Shown here piece after piece: positions 16,687-22,671 of a stretch of DNA of 24,874 nucleotides (its first letter is position 1; every line of letters starts with the position of its first letter). Under the pieces are notes generated by a model. It was not told where the DNA came from, did not search any database, and worked only from the letters and a program-made list of their open reading frames with translations. A program made the translations under genes and the position numbers. The stretch is from assembly GCA_002381155.1 (NCBI GenBank), contig DFQX01000047.1, forward strand, positions 1 through 24,874, read 5' to 3'. This DNA comes from Flavobacteriaceae bacterium UBA3478. Lineage in GTDB: Bacteria; Bacteroidota; Bacteroidia; Flavobacteriales; Flavobacteriaceae.

Positions 16687-17397
16687 ATGGGAAGAGCGTT
16701 TGAATTTAGAAAGGCTAGAAAAATGAAGCGTTGGGCAGCAATGTCTAAAGCCTTTACTAGAATTGGGAAGGATATTGTGATTGCTGTAAAAGAAGGTGGA
16801 CCAGACCCAGACAGTAATGCAAAACTACGTGCGGTAATACAGAATGCAAAGGCGGCAAATATGCCTAAGGATAATGTAGAAAGAGCCATCAAACGAGCTA
16901 CAGATAAAAACTTAGGTGATTTTAAAGAGATCTTATACGAAGGATATGGCCCTCACGGTATTGCCGTACTCATCGAAACAGCTACTGATAATTCAACGCG
17001 TACCGTTGCTAATATTCGTAGCTACTTCAATAAATGTAACGGTAGCCTGGGCACCTCAGGATCTGTTGAATTCATGTTCGATCATACCTGTAATTTTCAA
17101 ATTTCAGCAGAAGGAATTGATCCTGAAGAGTTAGAGCTTGATCTTATCGATCACGGTGTAGAAGAGGTCTTTCAAGATGAAGACTCACTGATGATCTATG
17201 CTCCTTTTGAGGCTTTTGGCGCGTTACAGAAGGAACTCGAAAATCGCGGAATCGAAATTCAATCTTCAGGTTTTGAACGAATCCCACAGGTAACTAAAGA
17301 GCTTACAGAAGAACAAGCTGCTGACATCGAAAAACTACTCGAAAAAATCGAGGAAGATGATGATGTTCAGAACGTGTACCACACTATGAAAGAATAG
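16687..17397 (+). CDS. yebC: YebC/PmpR family protein (DUF28)
   Basis: A 236-residue cytoplasmic protein of the YebC/TACO1 family. The N terminus carries the family pattern KMKRWAAMSKAFTRIGKDI and later NAKAANMPKDNVERAI; the C terminus ends in EEDDDVQNVYHTM, the standard YebC closing motif. The family has long been labelled a transcriptional regulator, and more recent work links it to relief of ribosome stalling at proline-rich sequences. The N terminus, MGRAFEFRKARK, differs from the common MAGHSKWA form, as is usual in Flavobacteriia. It has its own promoter and overlaps the 3' end of the converging HAD gene by 14 bases. Confidence 0.95.
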   Translation: MGRAFEFRKARKMKRWAAMSKAFTRIGKDIVIAVKEGGPDPDSNAKLRAVIQNAKAANMPKDNVERAIKRATDKNLGDFKEILYEGYGPHGIAVLIETATDNSTRTVANIRSYFNKCNGSLGTSGSVEFMFDHTCNFQISAEGIDPEELELDLIDHGVEEVFQDEDSLMIYAPFEAFGALQKELENRGIEIQSSGFERIPQVTKELTEEQAADIEKLLEKIEEDDDVQNVYHTMKE

Positions 17398-18091
17398 GAA
17401 GAACCTCGAGTAATTCCTTAGCATCTGAAAGGGTCAAAAAGTCAGCCTCCTCAGCTCTCTCTTTCGACACCTCTTCGTGAGCCCATGTGGTATGAAACGG
17501 TATATGTATGGCCTGTGCCCCGATTTCAATAAGTGGAAGTACATCAGACTTTAAGCTATTTCCGACCATCAGAAATTCAGCGGTTTTGATCTGCAAATGA
17601 TCGAGTAAATGTTTGTATTTCTCTGGGGTTTTATCGCTCATCACCTCCACATGGTGAAAGTATTCGCTGAGTCCTGAAGCTTCTAATTTTCGTTCTTGAT
17701 CGAGTAAATCTCCTTTGGTAAGCACAATCAACCGATATTTTTTCGACAGTTTTTCAAGTACTTCTTTGATATGAGGAAGCAGTTCGACCGGATGTGCAAT
17801 CATTTCCTTTCCCATCGCTAGAATTTCTTGCAAGACTTTAGGTGAGACCTTTCCATTAGAAAGTTCTAAGGCCAATTCAATCATAGACAACATAAAGCCC
17901 TTGATACCATATCCGTAAACGGGAAGATTCTGCATCTCTTTTTTAAAAAGCTCCTGATCTACCTTATTCTTGGTTTCAAAACGCTCTAATAGAGTGGCGA
18001 AACGCTCTTCTGTATCTCGAAAATAGGTTTCATTAACCCAAAGAGTATCGTCTGCATCAAATGCTATGGTTTTTATTTGATCAAAATTCAT
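17384..18091 (-). CDS. HAD-superfamily hydrolase (YjjG-like)
   Basis: A 235-residue haloacid-dehalogenase-type phosphatase. Motif I is FDADDTLW (11-18) with nucleophile D12 and acid/base D14; motif II is the threonine in VLTKG (T125); a motif III lysine lies near 154-158; and motif IV is GNSLKSDV with D183. A helical C1 cap (about residues 18-105) separates motifs I and II, as in YjjG nucleotidases and phosphoglycolate phosphatases. The start overlaps the kdsB stop by four bases (ATGA), implying coupling. The substrate cannot be inferred reliably; KdsC-type Kdo-8-phosphate phosphatases lack such a cap, so this is probably not a KdsC despite the neighbour. Confidence 0.88.
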   Translation of the reverse strand: MNFDQIKTIAFDADDTLWVNETYFRDTEERFATLLERFETKNKVDQELFKKEMQNLPVYGYGIKGFMLSMIELALELSNGKVSPKVLQEILAMGKEMIAHPVELLPHIKEVLEKLSKKYRLIVLTKGDLLDQERKLEASGLSEYFHHVEVMSDKTPEKYKHLLDHLQIKTAEFLMVGNSLKSDVLPLIEIGAQAIHIPFHTTWAHEEVSKERAEEADFLTLSDAKELLEVLPILS

Positions 18092-18828
18092 GAATTCAAC
18101 TTCTTGAAATTTGCAACAGCGTCTTCTAAATCAGCTCTAGTATCGATGCCTGGTGCATCCACAGAGGTTTCGATCATCTGTAATCGTTTACCGTGCTCTA
18201 AGTAACGAATAGCTTCAATTTTTTCAGCTCGCTCCAGCGGCCCCATAATTAACTTGGGAAATTCTAATAGTGCCGATCTTCTAAAGGCGTATACCCCTTT
18301 GTGTTTATAGCAACGTATCGTGGGGCTAGGATCTCGATGAAACGGGATAGCTAACCGAGAAAAATAGAGCGCCTTACCGGTTAAATCAGTGACTACTTTG
18401 ACCACATTGGGATTGTCAATAGATGTCTTATCGGTTATCGCGACCATCAGCGAGGCTAAATCAATAAGCTGCTCGTGATCTTCTCTAAAGCACGTAATGA
18501 GTTCCCTTAACGAGTTACTATCTATAAAAGGCTCATCACCTTGAACATTGATAATGATATCGGCCTGCACTCCTTCAGCCGCCTCTGCGATTCGGTCACT
18601 TCCCGTTTCATGATCTTTTTGACTTAGAATCGTTAGCGCGCCGTGTCCCTCAGTGAGTGTGGCAATTTTCTTACTATCTGTTACTACAATTACTTCATCA
18701 AAGAGTCCTGTTGCCTTAACAGCTTCGTAGGTACGTAAAATGACCGGTAAACCGCATAGGTCTAAAATCATTTTTTCGGGAAGCCTAGAAGAAGCCAGGC
18801 GAGCCGGTATCATAGCGACTACTTTCAT
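18088..18828 (-). CDS. kdsB: 3-deoxy-manno-octulosonate cytidylyltransferase
   Basis: A 246-residue enzyme that activates Kdo with CTP to CMP-Kdo for lipopolysaccharide core assembly. It shows the nucleotidyltransferase start PARLASSRLPEK (8-19), ETGSDRIAEA (74-83), NVQGDEPFI (94-102), and the KHKGVYAFRRSAL and LERAEKIEAIRYLEHG segments of KdsB. It implies a Kdo-containing lipopolysaccharide, consistent with a Gram-negative Bacteroidota. It starts 9 bases after the helicase stop and couples to the HAD gene downstream. Confidence 0.96.
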   Translation of the reverse strand: MKVVAMIPARLASSRLPEKMILDLCGLPVILRTYEAVKATGLFDEVIVVTDSKKIATLTEGHGALTILSQKDHETGSDRIAEAAEGVQADIIINVQGDEPFIDSNSLRELITCFREDHEQLIDLASLMVAITDKTSIDNPNVVKVVTDLTGKALYFSRLAIPFHRDPSPTIRCYKHKGVYAFRRSALLEFPKLIMGPLERAEKIEAIRYLEHGKRLQMIETSVDAPGIDTRADLEDAVANFKKLNS

Positions 18829-18837
18829 AGGGGATAA

Positions 18838-20274
18838 TTATTCATTAAAATAACGATTTTCAAAACCGATCAAAAATAGTTTTTCAGTGGCTCTTGTGAA
18901 GGCTGTGTATAACCATCGAAAATGTCCTTCATCAAAACCATCAGGGGCATAGGGCTGTTCCACAAAAACGCGAGACCATTGGCCCCCTTGCGCTTTATGA
19001 CAGGTCATGGCGTAAGAGAATTTCACCTGAAGGGCATTAAACTCTGGATTGTTTTTCACCCCCATATAACGCTTGTATTGCGAGCTAAGATGCGCATAGT
19101 CTTCTGATACCTTTTGATAAAGGGTATTCGAATCTTCATAAGTCAGTGATGGGCTGTCACTTGATAATGTATCTAAAAGTAATACGGTATCAAATGAAGC
19201 CATTTCGGGATAATCAACCATCCGCACTTCTACCTTGGCAAATTGAAAATCGTAACGCTCATAAAATTTGTGAATACGTAAAACTTCGATTAAATCTCCA
19301 TTCGCAATAAAAGAGGCTGCACTAAAACTGTCGATCCAGAAATAATTGTTTTTAACCACCATCAGTTGATCTCCGGGAGAAAGCTTCTCTTCTAGAAGTA
19401 AAACTCTCGATCGGATGTTCTGATTATACAGGTTAGCCCTTTTATTTGACCTAACGATAATTGTGGTACCGCTCACCCCTACCTCTCTATAAGCATCCTC
19501 TAGAGCTTCAAGCATCTCACCTCCACTGAGTGGTCGAATGACATCATCAAAGTTACCTACCTCTAATTTTAAATCATCAAAGTAGGTTTGTCCCAATTGT
19601 GAACGTAAATGGGTGGCATTATGCAGAACCCCACTACCCCGTTCTTGTCGAACAACATCGGTAAGGGTTGCTGAAAAAACCTCCTTCATTGCGCGCATTC
19701 CCATAAAATTATCATTAAGCGCAATACTCTCTTCAGATTGAACAGGGGGCAACTGGGCGGTATCTCCGATTAGAAGTAAAGAGCAATTCTTTCCACTGTA
19801 CACATATTTCAATAGGCTCTCTAACAAAGAATCACTCGAAAAAGAAGCGCGTTCTCCAAGGTCATCTGACAACATCGATGCCTCATCTACAATAAAAAGA
19901 GTTTGTGTGTGTTTATTTGGGGCCAAAGTGAATTGAATTCCCTTTCCGCGGATCGATTTTGGGAAAAAAATCTTTTTGTGAATAGTATAGGCTGGGCGCG
20001 AAGTGTATTGACTGATCACCTTGGCAGCTCTACCTGTTGGTGCTAATTGCACTGTTTTCATCCCCGTTTCAAGTAATACCTTATTCAAGGTATTGATAAG
20101 AGTGGTCTTACCAGTTCCAGCGTACCCGCGGAGTATAAACAATCTATCCGACTGATTTTCAGATAAAAAAGAAGCTAGACGTTCAAATGCTTTTTCCTGT
20201 GAATAAGTGGCAGTAAAAGGAAATTTAGAACGAAAAAGTTGAATAAAACGGTCAACCGACGCAGAGGTGTTCAT
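18838..20274 (-). CDS. RecD-like superfamily 1 DNA helicase
   Basis: A 478-residue ATP-dependent helicase. It shows Walker A GYAGTGKTT (50-58), motif Ia APTGRAAKVI (78-87), Walker B VDEASM (129-134), motif III LLIGDTAQLPPV, and the UvrD_C_2-type end with SYAMTCHKAQGGQW (about 420-433) and YTAFTRATEKL (456-466). The short N terminus lacks the RecBCD-binding part of RecD, and no recB or recC is adjacent, so it is best described as a stand-alone RecD2-like or Dda-like helicase. It opens a three-gene minus-strand set with kdsB and the HAD gene. The role in repair or replication is inferred. Confidence 0.9.
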   Translation of the reverse strand: MNTSASVDRFIQLFRSKFPFTATYSQEKAFERLASFLSENQSDRLFILRGYAGTGKTTLINTLNKVLLETGMKTVQLAPTGRAAKVISQYTSRPAYTIHKKIFFPKSIRGKGIQFTLAPNKHTQTLFIVDEASMLSDDLGERASFSSDSLLESLLKYVYSGKNCSLLLIGDTAQLPPVQSEESIALNDNFMGMRAMKEVFSATLTDVVRQERGSGVLHNATHLRSQLGQTYFDDLKLEVGNFDDVIRPLSGGEMLEALEDAYREVGVSGTTIIVRSNKRANLYNQNIRSRVLLLEEKLSPGDQLMVVKNNYFWIDSFSAASFIANGDLIEVLRIHKFYERYDFQFAKVEVRMVDYPEMASFDTVLLLDTLSSDSPSLTYEDSNTLYQKVSEDYAHLSSQYKRYMGVKNNPEFNALQVKFSYAMTCHKAQGGQWSRVFVEQPYAPDGFDEGHFRWLYTAFTRATEKLFLIGFENRYFNE

Positions 20275-20314
20275 AAGTGCAAGATATCACCCTTTTCATT
20301 CTGTCACCAAAATC

Positions 20315-20344
20315 TTTAGTGATTGAAAAAAAATTGTAGATTTG
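20315..20344 (+). promoter_or_regulatory. Promoter of the 20373-rsmD unit
   Basis: TTTA (20315-20318), 18 bases, then a perfect -7 box TAGATTTG (20337-20344). The leader before the ATG at 20373 is about 22-25 bases. No other good promoter is visible before rsmD, so this probably drives all three genes. Confidence 0.65.
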
Positions 20345-20372
20345 TTTCCGTTCGAAACCAAAAATTTAAACG

Positions 20373-21023
20373 ATGAAAACCGGAATAAAAGCAGTTCTTT
20401 ATATCATTTCTGTAGTGTTAGCCTACCTAATTTATCTTTCGGTAATGGCACCTATCACTTTTAATAAAAACCGTGAAGAACGTTTTTCAACGGTTATCGA
20501 AAAACTTAAAGACATACGCGATGCTCAGGTAGCTTACAGAACCGTTAATGGTGAGTTTGCCAAAGATTTTGAAACTCTTATTAGTTTCATTGACACGGGA
20601 GTTTACACCATTACTCAACAGAAAGACTCTTCTTTCATGAGATACAATCGAGTATACCGTATTGATATGCAGGTAGACACCGTAGTTGTAGATACTTTAG
20701 GTACCGTGGCGGTTAAGGATTCTCTATTCAAAGGAGATGATAGCTACAAAACTCTATTTAGCGTTCCTTACGCTCAGAACGGAGAGCGCTTTGAAATGAA
20801 AGCAGACGTTGTAAACAAACAAGGATTCGACGCTCCTGTATTTGAGGCATCTGTTAAGAAAGACGTTGTTCTTTACGATCAGCCGAAAGATCTTTTAGCT
20901 CGTGAAAACGTGCACAACAGTATCGAGGAGGTCAATGGAAACACCATTAGAGTGGGTTCACTAACTGATGTAAGTACCTCTGGAAACTGGCCTTCTATCT
21001 ACGACAAGAAGAAAAACAATTAA
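20373..21023 (+). CDS. Membrane-anchored protein of unknown function
   Basis: A 216-residue protein with a short positive N terminus (MKTGIK), one hydrophobic segment (about 7-28) and an exported remainder. Residues 32-55 are charged and probably helical, leading into AQVAYRTVNGEFAKDFETLISFI (52-73 region), which recalls the pattern after the N-terminal helix of pseudopilins (a helix, then A-x-x-Y-x-x-x-N-G-x-[FY]-A). A prepilin peptidase site (G-F-x-x-x-E) is absent, so it is unlikely to be a true pilin. The rest is beta-rich with many DTV/VVD stretches. It starts a tight operon with DUF3822 (6-base gap) and rsmD. I do not recognise a characterised family. Confidence 0.8.
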   Translation: MKTGIKAVLYIISVVLAYLIYLSVMAPITFNKNREERFSTVIEKLKDIRDAQVAYRTVNGEFAKDFETLISFIDTGVYTITQQKDSSFMRYNRVYRIDMQVDTVVVDTLGTVAVKDSLFKGDDSYKTLFSVPYAQNGERFEMKADVVNKQGFDAPVFEASVKKDVVLYDQPKDLLARENVHNSIEEVNGNTIRVGSLTDVSTSGNWPSIYDKKKNN

Positions 21024-21029
21024 TACCTC

Positions 21030-21740
21030 TTGTCTTTGACCTATCCAAAGTCAACAGATCAAACGATATCCATCCACATCACAACGGATGGATATCGTTT
21101 TTTTAGCACTAAACGAAATCTATCATTTAAGGGGTTATTTAACGAACAATCTCTGCTTGAAGGATTTAATAAGTTCATCGATGAACACGAGGATAGTAAT
21201 TCCTTAAAACTAATCTACACCGGCACTAATACACTGGTAGCCGAAGAACTTTTCAAGAAAGATAAAGCCGCCAACTACCTGAAATTTCAGCTTAGAGCCC
21301 CTTATCAATCGGCCTATAACGAAATTAGATCAGCTGGTATTTACAATGTTTTTGAAAGTAATACAGACCTCGAGGCAGAACTTCAAGCAAAAGGAATAGA
21401 CCTTACGATTTCGCACAGTGCCACAGAGCTTGTGAAGCGTGCCTTAGCTACACCAGATAAGTCTCAGGTTCGCATGGTGGGTGTTTTTCACGAGAAACAT
21501 TTTGAAGTAGTCGTTCATAAAGGATCAGAACTATATGGTTACCACCAGTTCCCTATCGTAAATGCCGAAGAAGTAAATTATTATCTATTACTCATTTATT
21601 CACAAACCCCTGAGACGAAAGAAGGTTTCGATCTAATTTTCTACGACTGTCATTCAAATTATGGCAGAGAAGCGGTTAAAAAAATTGCTGAATGGAATGA
21701 TGATTTGCAATACATCACTGAAATTTTTCCATTCATATAA
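21030..21740 (+). CDS. DUF3822 family protein
   Basis: A 236-residue protein with the pattern of the Bacteroidota-specific DUF3822 family: an early strand pair SIHITTDGYRFF (14-25), a central IRSAGIYNVFES segment, GVFHEKHFEVVV, and a C-terminal EEVNYYLLLIYSQ and DLIFYDCHSN. The two-lobed strand pattern may be an actin-like (ASKHA) fold; this is my inference. The start is TTG (21030), with a second TTG at 21036; no ATG lies near and the family N terminus begins here. It sits 6 bases after the membrane protein stop and 6 before rsmD. Codons 11-25 also form a perfect terminator-like hairpin (21061-21104). Function unknown. Confidence 0.85.
   Translation: MSLTYPKSTDQTISIHITTDGYRFFSTKRNLSFKGLFNEQSLLEGFNKFIDEHEDSNSLKLIYTGTNTLVAEELFKKDKAANYLKFQLRAPYQSAYNEIRSAGIYNVFESNTDLEAELQAKGIDLTISHSATELVKRALATPDKSQVRMVGVFHEKHFEVVVHKGSELYGYHQFPIVNAEEVNYYLLLIYSQTPETKEGFDLIFYDCHSNYGREAVKKIAEWNDDLQYITEIFPFI
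21061..21104 (+). terminator. Terminator-like hairpin inside the DUF3822 coding region
   Basis: AAACGATATCCATCC (21061-21075) pairs perfectly over 15 bp with GGATGGATATCGTTT (21086-21100) around the loop ACATCACAAC. The T run covers 21098-21104 (seven T). It lies 38 bases after the preceding stop codon but within codons 11-25 of DUF3822. A weaker hairpin TTGAC-N9-GTCAA (21036-21054) precedes it and overlaps the second TTG. By structure this is an intrinsic terminator; by position it would cut expression of DUF3822 and rsmD unless ribosomes or other factors open it. Confidence 0.75.
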
Positions 21741-21746
21741 AAGGTT

Positions 21747-22316
21747 TTGAGAATTATTTCAGGTACACATAAGGGTCGTAAAATATCCGCTCCAAAAAAT
21801 CTTCCTGTAAGACCTACCACTGATCGAGCAAAAGAAGGACTATTCAGCGCACTATCACATCGAGTAAATTTCATAGAAATCAGCGTCTTAGATTTGTTCA
21901 GTGGTACGGGCAATCTCTCTTATGAATTTAGCTCAAGAGGCAGTACAAGAGTTGACGCCGTAGATGCCCATCGTGGGGCTTGTCAATTTATTAATAAAAC
22001 CTCTGATTCGTTAGGTTTCAGTATTAGAACCATTTGTTCTGATGTGTTTAAATTCATTTCAAAAAGCACTCAGCCTAATTATGATCTAGTAGTTGGAGAC
22101 CCTCCATATGATATTGGGGAAGACAAGTATTTAGAGCTCATTAATCGAATTACCACTCAGCCATCATTGCTTAACGAATCAGGTATTTTGATTTTAGAGC
22201 ACGCTTCAAATTTGTCCTTTGACAATCATCAGTGCTTTGAGATGAAAAAAAAATATGGAAGTAGCACCTTTAGCTGGTTTGAAAAAAAAGCAGGCCGTAA
22301 GCCGGATTCTGTCTAG
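21747..22316 (+). CDS. rsmD: 16S rRNA (guanine966-N2)-methyltransferase RsmD
   Basis: A 189-residue SAM-dependent methyltransferase that modifies G966 of 16S rRNA. The start is TTG: MRIISGTHKGRKI is the invariant RsmD N terminus. The SAM-binding LDLFSGTGNLSYE (48-60) and catalytic GDPPYD (117-122) are present, and RPTTDRAKEGLFSAL (22-36) is typical. Relatives usually stop soon after the F-S-x-F-E pattern seen at 175-179; here ten more residues (180-189) follow, encoded by sequence antisense to the conserved 3' end of rnpB. No plus-strand terminator is seen after the gene. Confidence 0.94.
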   Translation: MRIISGTHKGRKISAPKNLPVRPTTDRAKEGLFSALSHRVNFIEISVLDLFSGTGNLSYEFSSRGSTRVDAVDAHRGACQFINKTSDSLGFSIRTICSDVFKFISKSTQPNYDLVVGDPPYDIGEDKYLELINRITTQPSLLNESGILILEHASNLSFDNHQCFEMKKKYGSSTFSWFEKKAGRKPDSV

Positions 22317-22580
22317 CCCTGTCATTTATCTAGGAATCCAATTACTCAGATTCTCGAACCGCCTACCCTCCAATATCGAACGTGCCGCTCTCAAGCATTG
22401 GTTTACATGGCGTTTCACCGCGTAGAGTTTACCTGGTTTCACTACAGCCGAACTGTACTTGCTTTCTGTTGCACTTGTCCTCACCTCACGGTGGACGGGT
22501 GTTACCCGCTACGCTGCACTGTGGTGTCCGGACTTTCCTCTTTATCTTAAAGGATAAAGCGACAAGGTGGCCTGCTTTAG
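22282..22580 (-). ncRNA. rnpB: RNase P RNA (bacterial type A)
   Basis: The catalytic RNA that trims tRNA 5' leaders. On the minus strand the ends pair as P1, AAAGCAGGCC with GGCCTGCTTT. The universal core GAGGAAAGTCCGGAC is at 22526-22540 (complement), and the 3' core ACAGAATCCGGCTTACGGCC lies near the other end. An internal GTGAAACGCC and AGAGCGGCA are also typical. Its 3' P1 strand runs into eight T residues (22282-22289), so P1 may double as the terminator. At about 300 bases it is compact. The 3' end overlaps rsmD by about 35 bases on the opposite strand. Exact ends are approximate. Confidence 0.95.
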
Positions 22581-22584
22581 ATCG

Positions 22585-22613
22585 TAAAAGTAGCATTATT
22601 GTTAATAATTCAA
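22585..22613 (-). promoter_or_regulatory. rnpB promoter
   Basis: On the minus strand TTG (22611-22613), 18 bases, then TACTTTTA (22585-22592), one mismatch from TAnnTTTG. Transcription would start near 22578-22581, matching the 5' strand of P1. Confidence 0.6.
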
Positions 22614-22658
22614 GGACTAGAAGCCTTTGAAGTTCATAAATGATCGCTCAACGAAACT

Positions 22659-22666
22659 TATATTTG
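22659..22666 (+). promoter_or_regulatory. Candidate dnaX -7 box
   Basis: TATATTTG matches TAnnTTTG exactly but ends only five bases before the dnaX ATG, so the mRNA would be leaderless or nearly so. No TTG lies at the usual distance upstream (a TTTG at 22626-22629 is too far), so confidence is limited. Confidence 0.4.
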
Positions 22667-22671
22667 TGTAT

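Noticed and set aside
22382..22630. Plus-strand open frame of 82 codons
   Set aside because: It is the complement of RNase P RNA; no protein family resemblance.
22627..22671. TTG start giving dnaX a 15-residue N-terminal extension
   Set aside because: The extension precedes the invariant family N terminus and spans the likely promoter.
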